From: Desulfovibrionaceae bacterium
GTDB lineage: Bacteria > Desulfobacterota > Desulfovibrionia > Desulfovibrionales > Desulfovibrionaceae
NCBI GenBank assembly: GCA_910575755.1
Contig: CAJTFO010000007.1
Location: 1 to 64,000, forward strand
Direction: 5' to 3'
DNA length: 64,000 nt
Shown: positions 1 through 9,066 of the stretch, in pieces
Layout of the letters: the number at the start of each line of letters is the position of its first letter
Position numbering within the stretch: the first letter of the stretch is position 1
Made by a program: the position numbers and the translations under genes
The notes under the pieces: generated by a model
Told to the model about the DNA's origin: nothing
The model's input: the letters and a program-made list of their open reading frames with translations, nothing else
The model's database searches: none

Positions 1-2
1 TC

Positions 3-167
3 CGTATCGAAAGGAACAATTGCCGTCAGCGTCACTGGTTTGCCAGGTTTCGGCGAAAGTCAGTAGTTGTTTCTCGGAGTCTGCATATGGTTGATTTGAC
101 AATGGCTCTTTTTGCCAGGTTCCATGTAAATGGAAGACTGGAAGACATTAAAACATTATTTAGTTAA
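3..167 (+). pseudogene. IS1-family transposase, C-terminal end only (cut by window edge)
   Basis: One reading frame, open from the window edge to a TAA at 165-167, encodes about 54 residues including RQRHWFARFRRKS and MVDLTMALFARFHVNG. This is typical of the C-terminus of IS1-family InsB-like DDE transposases, with the basic stretch after the catalytic core. The upstream part lies outside the window, so I cannot say whether the element is intact. A related, more decayed copy lies at 39922-40047 on the other strand, which supports a mobile-element origin. No terminal inverted repeat was identified in the 170 bases downstream. Confidence 0.7.
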
Positions 168-363
168 CACTCTCTTTAATCTTTGGTAAAAAGCTGGATG
201 ATCCGTTGATAATGAGCATCATTATAAAGGTAATTTTAGTTAAAGTGGATAAGTAAACGGATAAGTAATTGGGGAAGAAAGCCGGTAAAAGCTGTTGGGA
301 GCAGGCTCCGGTATCTTCCTATAACTATAAGAAATTAAATAGAAATTATCCGTATTAGATATA
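168..363. other. AT-rich flank of the IS1 remnant, no gene seen
   Basis: This is AT-rich sequence with stops in all frames, containing no RNA gene or clear promoter that I can defend. Its composition matches the AT-rich island to its right rather than the GC-rich backbone. It probably holds the right end of the IS1 element plus decayed island sequence. Confidence 0.4.
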
Positions 364-522
<159 letters not shown>

Positions 523-604
523 AATTGATTTCCTTTTTGTACTTCAAATATCATAGTTATACTTTTCGCGCTTGCCACGTTGAAGGAACAGGCAAACCTG
601 CATA

Positions 605-1657
605 TTAGCTCCACAGCCCATCCAGCCATAGTTTACAGCGCCAGACACGGCGCTCAGGCAGCTCTGGATAATGCTCCCGCAACTTCCGGCGCAGAGCGAG
701 AAATTTATGGCTATCGGGACGCCGGGGAGGCGTTTCGGCCACAAGTCGCTCCGCAAAAGCTACATACTGCTGCGCCACCTCCTCCATATCAAGGGGGCGG
801 AGCCGTGCGCGGTGTTCATCCAGATTGGCGGCCATACGCTCCAAGGCTGCGGGAATATCTTCATCCCTGTCGTATAGCACGGCGCCTTGCGCCACAAAGG
901 AAGGGTTGCCGCCGGTATTGCGTATCAGGGCGGGCAGGCCGCAGGCAAGGGCTTCGCCAATGGCGTTGGAGCAAGGCTCGTTGTGTGAAAGTCCAACAAA
1001 AATATCGGCCTCGCGCAACAATTCGGCAAGCTCCGTACTGGGTTTTGCTGGGATATGACGGATATTTTCAAACTCCACTGGACTGTTACCGACAAAAGTG
1101 AAGCTATAGCGATTGAAATCAAGCGTTTTATCCAACATTTGCAAGGTAGGAAAGCCTTTACGTATATTATTTGACCAAGATGTATAGATTAAATGTACAC
1201 GATTATTAGTTAATTTTCTATTGCTGGGTGGATAAAATATTTTTTTGTCAGAAGCATTTCCAATCACAGTTGCGAGTATATCACGAGGGTAACCATATTT
1301 GTATTGAATATCACGGCAGTAGTCAGACTGGAAGATGACACCATCTGCGCATAGACGTGCCCAAGTTGAAACTATCTTATCTAAATATAAAAAATCATGC
1401 CCACGAACAAGATCAAAAATTCCGTCCACTCTGTGGAGTAATTTTACATTTGGATTAATTTTTTTTAAAGAAAAGAGTGAATCATAACTTGCAAGAAGTG
1501 GTTGGGAAAAAAAAGCATTTGTCAGGATAACCTGCGCTGTTGATATATCATATGTCAATAAACCGAATGAATCAAAAAGTTGAGCTAAATTTTTTATAAA
1601 CTGGTTTCCTCCACCGAAAGGGCCATCCGTTATCTTGTATGAAATATATATTTTCAT
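605..1657 (-). CDS. GT4-like glycosyltransferase
   Basis: A 350-residue GT-B fold glycosyltransferase of the group 1 (GT4-like) type, probably transferring a sugar from a nucleotide-sugar donor during surface polysaccharide assembly in the cytoplasm. The N-terminus MKIYISYKITDGPFGGGNQ carries the usual glycine-rich acceptor-side loop. The donor side shows an EX7E motif in EPCSNAIGEALACGLPAL. The length is normal. The start at 1657 is an ATG inside an AT-rich stretch. The first gene half (about 1060-1657) is AT-rich and the C-terminal half (605-1060) is GC-rich, so the gene looks like a recombinant. It lies 26 bases downstream of the second glycosyltransferase gene and is probably co-transcribed with it. 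The sugar and linkage cannot be read from sequence. Confidence 0.8.
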   Translation of the reverse strand: MKIYISYKITDGPFGGGNQFIKNLAQLFDSFGLLTYDISTAQVILTNAFFSQPLLASYDSLFSLKKINPNVKLLHRVDGIFDLVRGHDFLYLDKIVSTWARLCADGVIFQSDYCRDIQYKYGYPRDILATVIGNASDKKIFYPPSNRKLTNNRVHLIYTSWSNNIRKGFPTLQMLDKTLDFNRYSFTFVGNSPVEFENIRHIPAKPSTELAELLREADIFVGLSHNEPCSNAIGEALACGLPALIRNTGGNPSFVAQGAVLYDRDEDIPAALERMAANLDEHRARLRPLDMEEVAQQYVAFAERLVAETPPRRPDSHKFLALRRKLREHYPELPERRVWRCKLWLDGLWS

Positions 1658-1683
1658 CTTTAACCTTTTCTATTATTGTTGCC

Positions 1684-2697
1684 TCATTTGCGTTTATATA
1701 ACGTTTTAATATAATTAATTCTTGCCTCATAGCACAGTTTATTCTTGCAAATCGATTGAGAATCATTTTTGAGTTTTATAAAATTATCTTTATTGATGAT
1801 ATATTCAGAAATTATATTGCCCAATAAAGTGATGTCATTGCTGACAAGATTTGCTGGCAAAAAGTCTTTTGCAAGTCCAACATCTGTAGAAATGCAAAGT
1901 GTACCAGATGCTGTAGATTCTAAGATACATTTTGGTCCGCCCTCGGATACAGAAGTGCATATCATTATATCAGTAAGCTGGTACAAGTCGCGAATAACTT
2001 CACTGCTCTGCGTATTTATAGAGATATCATCTTCATTAACAATCTTCCCTACAAAATAATATGGGATATTAAATTTTTGACATTGAGACCTGATATAATG
2101 CCGCCTTGGGCCAGTGAGAAGTAGAATATATTTTGACCGATCAATATTTTTTAAAATTTCAATAATTCCATCTGGATTTTTTTGAAATTTGGGCTTACGC
2201 AAATCTGCGCCAAGGGAATCTCGCTGAAAGCTGCCAATGACACATTTTCCAGCCAGAATTTCTTCTGGAATATTATATAAATGACATATTTCTTTATCTT
2301 TTTTGCCTGGATGTGAGGCAAAAAATTCATAATCTATAAAAAATGGCATATAAAATGTTTTTAAGTTTAAATTATCAAGAATTTTAGCCTGTTTTATGCT
2401 CGGACATATCCATGTATTAACAATTTTTTTTGCAATATTAAATGTATCATGAAGCATAAAATATTTACTTTGAGGATCAATAAAATTTGAACATACAGCA
2501 TTTACATTTGTAAAATACTTTAAATAAAATATTTCTGACTCAATAAATAAATTCCACCAGAGAGAATGGATATATTTTGCAAGGAACGATTTTTCTGTAA
2601 GCCGGATATCACAACGATTAAATATTGCCAATAAATTTTTTCTATCTTGGTCTATTGACCAGTTATTTCCATCGTTGCCGTGTAAATAAATTTTCAT
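1684..2697 (-). CDS. GT4-like glycosyltransferase
   Basis: A 337-residue protein with a C-terminal GT-B donor domain: VIGSFQRDSLGADLRKPKF begins the nucleotide-sugar side, LLLTGPRRHY follows, and EGGPKCILE is the EX7E motif. The N-terminal acceptor domain is less conserved. It is presumably a cytoplasmic enzyme adding one sugar to an O-antigen or capsule intermediate. The gene is strongly AT-rich with Lys/Asn/Ile-rich codon use unlike the flanking backbone, a sign of horizontal acquisition. It follows the methyltransferase gene by 10 bases and precedes the 605-1657 glycosyltransferase. The specific sugar is unknown. Confidence 0.78.
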   Translation of the reverse strand: MKIYLHGNDGNNWSIDQDRKNLLAIFNRCDIRLTEKSFLAKYIHSLWWNLFIESEIFYLKYFTNVNAVCSNFIDPQSKYFMLHDTFNIAKKIVNTWICPSIKQAKILDNLNLKTFYMPFFIDYEFFASHPGKKDKEICHLYNIPEEILAGKCVIGSFQRDSLGADLRKPKFQKNPDGIIEILKNIDRSKYILLLTGPRRHYIRSQCQKFNIPYYFVGKIVNEDDISINTQSSEVIRDLYQLTDIMICTSVSEGGPKCILESTASGTLCISTDVGLAKDFLPANLVSNDITLLGNIISEYIINKDNFIKLKNDSQSICKNKLCYEARINYIKTLYKRK

Positions 2698-2707
2698 ATA
2701 ATGCCTA

Positions 2708-3394
2708 TCAAGAATGAATCGCAGTTATGTAATATCCTGTACTTGCCGCTTGGCGAAAAAAGTCTGGAAACCGACGTTCCAGCCTAAACAGCAAACGCAA
2801 GCCTATGGGTACACTTAGGCGCAGAAGAGCAGCCCCTGCCCCACGCGGCTCTTGTCGAAACCAGAAGCGAGAGGAACTTTGCAGCAGATCATGGCAGACG
2901 GCAAAGAATCCGCCCATGGGAGTTATCCTGATCTCCGTAAAACCGATAGCGCCAAGAACCCGTTCATATTTGGACGGCAGCCAACGCTGATAGTCTTCCG
3001 GGTCCGCATGGAGCGGATACAAAAAAGGTGCGGCGCAAATCAGTATGCCGCTGGGCCGCAAAATGCGGAAAGCCTCGGCCAGTGCCTCTTCCGGTTCGGG
3101 CAAATGTTCCAGTACTTCGGAGAGAAGCACCATATCAAACGAAGCGTCCGGCACAGGCACGCTCTCGGCAGGAGCAAGGTAATCGGGTCGCGTCGTAGCA
3201 TCAATATTGACGTACTCCCAACACTTCACAGCTTCCAGTGGCGGACGAAAACTGCCTCTTTTATTTTCTTTCTTGCCGCCAATGTCCAAAATGCGCCCAT
3301 GCCAAGGCGTACCAGTCAAAAATGCATCCAAGTACCAACGGCGGCAGGAGGAATAGGCATGCTTGGGAGTGATCAAGGAAGTTGAAATAATCAC
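2708..3394 (-). CDS. class I SAM-dependent methyltransferase
   Basis: A 228-residue methyltransferase of the Methyltransf_11/UbiE-like type. The glycine motif ILDIGG near residue 36 binds S-adenosylmethionine, and LLSEVLEHLPEPEEALAEAFRIL is the classic post-motif II segment. The start is a GTG at 3394 preceded by a clear GGAGG about 5 bases upstream, and the frame has no ATG near it. Base composition is closer to the GC-rich backbone than the neighbouring glycosyltransferases. Context suggests methylation of a sugar or of the polysaccharide terminus, which in some ABC-exported O-antigens caps the chain. That role is inference. Confidence 0.78.
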   Translation of the reverse strand: MIISTSLITPKHAYSSCRRWYLDAFLTGTPWHGRILDIGGKKENKRGSFRPPLEAVKCWEYVNIDATTRPDYLAPAESVPVPDASFDMVLLSEVLEHLPEPEEALAEAFRILRPSGILICAAPFLYPLHADPEDYQRWLPSKYERVLGAIGFTEIRITPMGGFFAVCHDLLQSSSRFWFRQEPRGAGAALLRLSVPIGLRLLFRLERRFPDFFRQAASTGYYITAIHS

Positions 3395-3483
3395 TGCAAC
3401 CTCCGGTATAGTATCTAATAGACCTCAAATTCCATAAAAAACTCCTTATAGTTACACCATTGTCACCACCAATTTTTATGCTC

Positions 3484-4785
3484 TCAGCAAGTCATGCTCT
3501 TAAGCTTTATAGAATAATTTTTTATTATGTATAGAAAATGCTTAGTTATATCTTTGAACCAATGGCTCATAATTTTCTTTTTATATGCAACAGCTCGGAG
3601 ATCCCTAAAGTGCCGTTGTCCATGAGTATGGGGAGATTCAAATACAATTTTTTGAAAACCAGCTGCGAGTAACTTCCTCTTCAAAGTAAATTCACTATAC
3701 CCCCACTTATGAATATCTTCAGATACCATATCCTCTGTAGGAGCTCCAAAAAAACCTCTCAAGCCTTCAGCGCCATTTTCAAGCATCTTAAAATTTTTTT
3801 TGTGCTTTAGTACAAGCTTTGCAACTTTTTCGATATCTGGACATTCAATAATTAACTTTCCTTCATCACTCAACCAATAAAATAATTTTTTAAAAATTTT
3901 GAGAGCATCATCTCTATGAAAATGTTCAATAACATGAATCATAATAATTTCACTGACGCTCTTTTCGTCAAAATTTAAATCATTAATATCTTTCTTAATA
4001 TCTGCTTTTTTTGAAAAGGCATCTATATTAAGATATCCTTCAAGATAAATATTACCACATCCAAGATTTAATTTTAATGGTCTATCCACTACTTCAATGT
4101 GAGGGACTTTGATCTCTTGAATTAAATTCCCTCGACACCCTTCTCGTAAGAGTTCACTATGGCATTGATAATTACTATATGTTGTAATAGAAGATTCTCC
4201 ATATCGAGTTTTGACTAAATAACCAAATAAAATAACAGACCAATTCCCATGCCCCACATGTGGCCCAGATTTGTAGGGAATTGCGGGTATTTTATCAAAT
4301 ATGCAAGTATTAACCAGAAAAGCACTGCCTCGGACAGTTGGCCATTCTGTCAACTGTATTTTTTCATTTAAAACATGAGACATCCATAAAATAACGTGCT
4401 TGTGAGATAAAGGAAATTGCGTATTTGGCGAAAAACTGTTACCCAAGACAAGGATATTGTTTTCAGACATATAATTTTGCAATATATATATAAAATCATC
4501 ATTTAATATTTCAACATCATCATGTAAAAATACAATATATTGGTATTCTTCTTTTCTATCCCCTAATACATTAAGCGCCTTTGAATACATGCCCCAATCA
4601 TAGCCATTATTATCAAAATAATGTATATTGAATCCATACTGTACAATTTTTGAAGGAATAAATTCTTTATCCCGATGAGTAGATATTAAAACATCATATC
4701 TTTTATTAAGAGAAATTTTATAAATTTTTTCATAAAAGGCGTTATTGAAATACCATCCTGCAATAATAATCAATGTCTTATGCAC
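3484..4785 (-). CDS. glycosyltransferase-methyltransferase fusion protein
   Basis: A 433-residue two-part protein. Residues about 1-230 resemble a GT-A type glycosyltransferase, with HDDVEIL near residue 90 as a DXD-like metal site and a WDxxG-type stretch before it. Residues about 236-400 form a class I methyltransferase (KLNLGCGNIYLEGYLNIDAF and IHVIEHFHRDDALKIF). The start is a GTG at 4785 that overlaps the end of the ABC ATPase gene by 8 bases, implying translational coupling. The gene is AT-rich. Fusions of this kind occur in bacteriophage-like and polysaccharide clusters where chain extension and terminal methylation are linked. The substrate is unknown. Confidence 0.7.
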   Translation of the reverse strand: MHKTLIIIAGWYFNNAFYEKIYKISLNKRYDVLISTHRDKEFIPSKIVQYGFNIHYFDNNGYDWGMYSKALNVLGDRKEEYQYIVFLHDDVEILNDDFIYILQNYMSENNILVLGNSFSPNTQFPLSHKHVILWMSHVLNEKIQLTEWPTVRGSAFLVNTCIFDKIPAIPYKSGPHVGHGNWSVILFGYLVKTRYGESSITTYSNYQCHSELLREGCRGNLIQEIKVPHIEVVDRPLKLNLGCGNIYLEGYLNIDAFSKKADIKKDINDLNFDEKSVSEIIMIHVIEHFHRDDALKIFKKLFYWLSDEGKLIIECPDIEKVAKLVLKHKKNFKMLENGAEGLRGFFGAPTEDMVSEDIHKWGYSEFTLKRKLLAAGFQKIVFESPHTHGQRHFRDLRAVAYKKKIMSHWFKDITKHFLYIIKNYSIKLKSMTC

Positions 4786-5968
4786 TCAAACTCCCCTCAT
4801 GGCTAAAATGGCAGTCTAGATATACCATTGATTCTGATCCAATGCGACATTCTATATGTGGTGGAACATCAATATTCAACACCAGAACATCTTGCACTCT
4901 ATCTAAATCATATCCTTTTGTTGATGCTATTCTAATATCTATATAAACTATTTTGCATGTTAGTTTAAATTGGGAGATATGGCATTTAATAGTGCCGTAT
5001 CCCTTTTTGACAGAAAAGGATGCATCTTTTGACATTAGATGCAAATTTGTAATTGGAACGGAAAGATTGTTTTTTATTTTAATCACAATAGACACGTTTC
5101 CAATGTCTTCCTTTGCGAAATATTCAAATAGTATACAAAAATTGTCGCCGTATACGACATTCTCTTTGTCTATATATGCTCTTATAATACGAAGGTCTCC
5201 AGTCCCAGGCCTAGAGATATCTGACAGTTCAAATTGAGAAAATTTTGTCGTTTCCTCGCCAATAGATCTTGATATATATGTTTGCATTACCAATGAGCTA
5301 TTGCCATATAAATCAATTCGTCCATGTTTAAGGATAATCGCGTTTTCACATATTCTTTCCATTTGGTAGGGACTATGCGTTACAAACAGCAAAGTAACGT
5401 GTTGCTGCAGCATTTCTTGAATTTTAAGATGGCATTTTTTCTGAAACATGATGTCACCAGTGCTAAGCACCTCGTCCACCAGCAGAATATCGGCACGGGC
5501 ATGCACCGCGATACCGAAAGCAAGCCGTGCCAACATGCCGCTGGAGTATTGCCAGACCGGTTTGTCTATCCATCCTTCAAGTTCGGAGAAGTCGACCACC
5601 TCAGGTTCAAGCCGGCGAATAGCTTTATCGTTAAAGCCCATAATTGTCGCCAGCAGTTGAATATTTTCACGGCCGCTCAGCTCCATGCTGATGCCGGCGT
5701 TCAGCTCGATCATGGGAAAGATGCTGCCGCGGATGTCGATGCTGCCTTTGTCCGGCGGTGTAACGCCCGCCAACAGCTTGAGCAATGTGGACTTGCCCGC
5801 GCCGTTGCGGCCCAGAATGCCCAACGAACCCCCGCGGCGCACCTGGAAGCTGATATCCTTGAGAGCGCAATCATTTTCATGCAGGGCGCGTCTTTTCCAG
5901 GGCAGCAGGGGCGGCAAGCCGTAGCGCTTCCAGACGTTTTTGACATCAATGATGATATCGTCGGACAT
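4778..5968 (-). CDS. polysaccharide ABC exporter, ATP-binding subunit (Wzt-like)
   Basis: A 396-residue ATPase of the O-antigen/teichoic-acid exporter family. It shows Walker A GRNGAGKST near residue 53, signature YSSGMLARL and Walker B ILLVDEVLSTGD, followed by a C-terminal extension from about residue 240 that resembles the carbohydrate-recognition domain of Wzt. The start MSDDIIIDV at 5968 is chosen because a GAGG lies just upstream; longer versions would run into the permease gene. The permease ends 8 bases upstream. The nucleotide-binding part is GC-rich while the C-terminal domain (below about 5450) is AT-rich, as expected if the substrate-recognition end was exchanged together with the glycosyltransferase island. 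Confidence 0.88.
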   Translation of the reverse strand: MSDDIIIDVKNVWKRYGLPPLLPWKRRALHENDCALKDISFQVRRGGSLGILGRNGAGKSTLLKLLAGVTPPDKGSIDIRGSIFPMIELNAGISMELSGRENIQLLATIMGFNDKAIRRLEPEVVDFSELEGWIDKPVWQYSSGMLARLAFGIAVHARADILLVDEVLSTGDIMFQKKCHLKIQEMLQQHVTLLFVTHSPYQMERICENAIILKHGRIDLYGNSSLVMQTYISRSIGEETTKFSQFELSDISRPGTGDLRIIRAYIDKENVVYGDNFCILFEYFAKEDIGNVSIVIKIKNNLSVPITNLHLMSKDASFSVKKGYGTIKCHISQFKLTCKIVYIDIRIASTKGYDLDRVQDVLVLNIDVPPHIECRIGSESMVYLDCHFSHEGSLSA

Positions 5969-5976
5969 GCGAACCT

Positions 5977-6753
5977 CTATATGGTGTCGGCTGCATACCG
6001 CATGGTGCGGCGAAACAGGGGGTAGCCCACAAGCCATGCCAGCAGGGTCATGCCGCATGTAACGCCAAGGGGAAAAGCGGCGGGAATATGCTCAAGGAAG
6101 AGCGCATCACGAAACATGGTTACGGCATGGGCCATGGGATTGATGCTGACGGCCCAGCGAAACTGGGCGGGCACGATGTCCGGCGGGAAAAAGATGGGTG
6201 TAACAAACATGCCCAGTTGCAGGATGATGGGCAGCAGCACGATAATGTCGCGTTTGTAAATGCCCAAAGCACAGACAAGCAGGCCCAGCCCCATGGCGAA
6301 CAGACCGACAAGAATGACAAGAAAAGGCAGGCAAAGCCATGTCCAGCTTGGCGCTACGCCAAAATACAAGCTCATGCACAGCAGCAGGGCCAGATAGATG
6401 CTGATGGTCAGCAGGGGCATGCCTGTGGCGCTGATGGCGAAAATGAGCGGATTGACGGGCATTTTGCGTAATATGCCCATATTGGCGCTGACACCGGGAT
6501 AGATGGCTCCCAATATAGTGCTGAAAAAGAGCCAAAGCGCAATGCCTGAAAAAAGAAAGGGCAGGGTGGGAATGCCTTCCGCCTTCGGCAGGCCGAACAT
6601 CATACGGAAGAAGATAAACACAGTCAGGTAGATGACGGGCGACAGAAAGGCCAGCAGCGGGCCGAAAAGCGTGCGTCGGAACTGCGATTTGAAGTCGCGC
6701 TTGAAAATGGCTTTGGCAAGCCCTAACATCGGGGTTTCAAGCATGTAGCCCAT
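5977..6753 (-). CDS. polysaccharide ABC exporter, permease (Wzm-like)
   Basis: A 258-residue ABC-2 type membrane protein with about six hydrophobic segments, a cytoplasmic N-terminus carrying KAIFKRDFKSQFRRTLFG, and the typical MPVNPLIFAIS loop. With the downstream ATPase it should form the inner-membrane exporter that moves an undecaprenyl-linked polysaccharide to the periplasm. I chose the ATG at 6753; an ATG at 6744 and an upstream TTG at 6795 are alternatives, and the Shine-Dalgarno signal (GGAAAGG) does not decide between them. It is the first gene of the island operon and is divergent from the aldehyde oxidoreductase. Confidence 0.85.
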   Translation of the reverse strand: MGYMLETPMLGLAKAIFKRDFKSQFRRTLFGPLLAFLSPVIYLTVFIFFRMMFGLPKAEGIPTLPFLFSGIALWLFFSTILGAIYPGVSANMGILRKMPVNPLIFAISATGMPLLTISIYLALLLCMSLYFGVAPSWTWLCLPFLVILVGLFAMGLGLLVCALGIYKRDIIVLLPIILQLGMFVTPIFFPPDIVPAQFRWAVSINPMAHAVTMFRDALFLEHIPAAFPLGVTCGMTLLAWLVGYPLFRRTMRYAADTI

Positions 6754-6947
6754 GACCCTTTCCGTCTGGTACGGGGACGTGTGAAGGAAATGCAATCTTA
6801 AGGATGCTGTTCTCTACACGAAACCTATGGTGAAAGCAAGCCATGCACAGAAATCATTAAATTGCAAAAAGTACAAAGGTTGGATACGTTCAGAGCTTAA
6901 TGGCGCGCATGCCGCTCGACATCCACAACCCGTAAACGAGAAGAAAG

Positions 6948-8663
6948 ATGGATGCTTCCCCCCGTATTGTTCGCGTCAACTGCCGCACCCGCAGCACGGG
7001 CAGCGCCCCCCTGCCGTCTGATCAGCCCCTGCTGGGCGCCCGCGCCCTGACTGCGGCGCTGGTGCATGCCGAAGTGCCCCCCGCCTGCCACGCGCTGGGG
7101 CCGCACAACAAGCTGGCGCTGGCCTGCGGGCCGCTGGCGGGCACGCTGGCCTCCAGCGTCAACCGTCTGTCCATAGGCGCAAAAAGTCCTCTCACCGGCG
7201 GCATCAAGGAAAGCAACGCCGGGGGCACTTCCGCCTACCTGATGGGCCGGCTGGGCATACGCGCGCTGGTGCTGGAGGATATGCCGGAAAATGCCCATGA
7301 CTGGGCGGTGCTGCATGTGAGCGTGGACGGCGTGCGCTTTGACAATGGCGCGGATCTGGCGGGCATGGGCGTCTATGCCAAGGCTGAAGCCCTGTTCAGC
7401 CGTTACGGCGACAAGGTGGGCCTGACCCTCATCGGCCCCGGCGGCGAAATGCGCCTGCACGCCGCTGGCGTCACCAATGCCGATCCCGACAATGCGCCCT
7501 CGCGGTTCAACGGGCGCGGCGGCCTTGGCGCGGTTATGGGCAGCAAGGGCATTCAGGCCATCGTCTGGGACGCCCAGGGCGCTCCCAGAGCCGCTTGTGC
7601 CGATCAGGCGGCCTTTACCGCCGCCATGAAGCAATTGGCGGCCCATATCAACAGCACGCCGCAAACAGCGGAAACCTACCGCAAATACGGCACAGCCGCG
7701 GTCATGGACGTGACGCACGCGCTCGGCGCGCTGCCCACGCGCAATTTTTCGCTGGGACGTTTTGCCGCCAAGGACAGCATCAACGCCAGGGCCCTGCATG
7801 ACGCCATTCTGGCCCGTGGCGGCGAAGGGCGCATATCCCATGCCTGCATGCCCGGCTGCCTCATCCAGTGTTCCAATGTTTTTCCCGACCAACAGGGCAA
7901 GGCCCTGTGCTCCCCGGTGGAATACGAAAATCTCGGCATGCTTGGATCCAATCTGGACATAGGCGATCTGGACGCCATAGCCCGCCTCAACCGGCTGTGC
8001 AATGACCTTGGCTGCGACACCATTGAGCTGGGCGTGGCGCTGGGCGTGGCCATGCACGCCGGGGCGCTGCCCTACGGCGATGCCGCGGCGGCGGAAGCGG
8101 CTCTGGAGGAAATACGCCGCGGCGCCCCGCTTGGGCGTATTCTTGGCTCCGGGGCCGGGGTGACGGGCGCGGTCTTTGGCTGCCGACATGTGCCCGTGGT
8201 GAAAAATCAGGGCATGGCCGCCTATGACCCGCGCGGCGTCAAGGGGGTGGGCGTCACCTACGCCACATCCACGCAGGGGGCCGACCACACGGCGGGCAAC
8301 ACCATCCGCGCCAATGTTGATCACCACAGCCCTGATGGGCAGCTTGAGACCTCGCGCGGCAGCCAGATCATGTGCGCGGTGCTGGATTCGCTGGGGTGCT
8401 GCCTTTTTCTGGGCGCGGCCCTGGGGGACTGGAGCGTCATGCTGGAGCTTGTGCGCGCCAGAACGGGCGTTTCCACCACGCTGGACGAGCTGAAGGACGC
8501 CGCCCGCCGCACCCTGCGGCTGGAGCGCGACTTTAACCGCCGCGCGGGTCTGGGCGACGCGCATGACCGCCTGCCGGACTTCATGCGTGAGGAGCGCAAT
8601 CCCGACAGCGGGCAGGTCTTTGACGTGCGGGAAGCTGACCTGCGCCGGATGGCGGAGATCTGA
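6948..8663 (+). CDS. aldehyde:ferredoxin oxidoreductase-family tungsten enzyme
   Basis: A 571-residue member of the AOR family, which oxidises aldehydes to acids (or the reverse) with ferredoxin, using a bis-tungstopterin and one 4Fe-4S cluster in the cytoplasm. The cluster ligands are visible as CMPGCLIQC near residue 300 and the late cysteine in DSLGCC near residue 480. DLGCDTIELG and AGTSAYLMGR-like stretches belong to the pterin-binding folds. The first cysteine spacing here is CX3CX3C. The N-terminus is slightly short for the family. The next gene starts 1 base after the stop and encodes a MoaD-like protein, a pairing also known from other AOR loci. The physiological aldehyde is not evident. 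Confidence 0.88.
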   Translation: MDASPRIVRVNCRTRSTGSAPLPSDQPLLGARALTAALVHAEVPPACHALGPHNKLALACGPLAGTLASSVNRLSIGAKSPLTGGIKESNAGGTSAYLMGRLGIRALVLEDMPENAHDWAVLHVSVDGVRFDNGADLAGMGVYAKAEALFSRYGDKVGLTLIGPGGEMRLHAAGVTNADPDNAPSRFNGRGGLGAVMGSKGIQAIVWDAQGAPRAACADQAAFTAAMKQLAAHINSTPQTAETYRKYGTAAVMDVTHALGALPTRNFSLGRFAAKDSINARALHDAILARGGEGRISHACMPGCLIQCSNVFPDQQGKALCSPVEYENLGMLGSNLDIGDLDAIARLNRLCNDLGCDTIELGVALGVAMHAGALPYGDAAAAEAALEEIRRGAPLGRILGSGAGVTGAVFGCRHVPVVKNQGMAAYDPRGVKGVGVTYATSTQGADHTAGNTIRANVDHHSPDGQLETSRGSQIMCAVLDSLGCCLFLGAALGDWSVMLELVRARTGVSTTLDELKDAARRTLRLERDFNRRAGLGDAHDRLPDFMREERNPDSGQVFDVREADLRRMAEI

Positions 8664-8664
8664 A

Positions 8665-8883
8665 GTGACCCTTCTGTGTCGCGTAAACCTGCCCTGGCGT
8701 CAGACCGACATAGATCTGGAAGTGCCGCCGGGCACGGACAAGGAAGGCTTGCTGGCGCTTTTGCGGGAGCAGGTGGGTGACGCGGAAGTATTCGTGTTTT
8801 TTAATGGAAAAATGCTGCTCTCCGGCCAGACCGTGCCGGAGAGCGGCGAAATACTCATCCTGCCGGTTCTCAGCGGCGGCTAG
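8665..8883 (+). CDS. MoaD/ThiS-like sulfur-carrier protein paired with AOR
   Basis: A 72-residue beta-grasp protein that starts at a GTG one base after the aldehyde oxidoreductase stop and ends in LSGG, the diglycine terminus used for adenylation and thiocarboxylation in MoaD and ThiS. The longer in-frame extension upstream lies inside the oxidoreductase gene and is not plausible. Tight coupling to the oxidoreductase suggests a dedicated role in building or sulfurating its tungstopterin. That is inference from location. The general MoaC step is encoded separately at 11347-11838. Confidence 0.82.
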   Translation: MTLLCRVNLPWRQTDIDLEVPPGTDKEGLLALLREQVGDAEVFVFFNGKMLLSGQTVPESGEILILPVLSGG

Positions 8884-8942
8884 CGGATTGTTTCGGCGCT
8901 TCTCGCCATTGCGGAGAATCAGGGGATTTCGTGGCGATTTTC

Positions 8943-9028
8943 TGGTGCCCGGAGCCGGGCTTGAACCGGCACAGCCAGTGGCCGAGGGATTTTAAGTCCC
9001 TTGTGTCTACCAATTCCACCATCCGGGC
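8943..9028 (-). tRNA. tRNA-Leu (anticodon UAA)
   Basis: On the minus strand the acceptor stem GCCCGGA (9028-9022) pairs with TCCGGGC. The discriminator A and an encoded CCA follow, ending at 8943. The anticodon loop CTTAAAA gives UAA. The variable arm is long (class II), and the T loop GTTCAAGCC is canonical. The 86 bases including CCA agree with a leucine tRNA. Confidence 0.95.
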
Positions 9029-9066
9029 ATTGTCACAGATGCAAGGCGGCGTGCGGCGCGCCGGCC

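Noticed and set aside
8943-9028. tRNA-Leu as an attachment site for an integrated element
   Set aside because: No integrase gene and no repeated tRNA 3' end were seen nearby; the neighbours are ordinary backbone genes.
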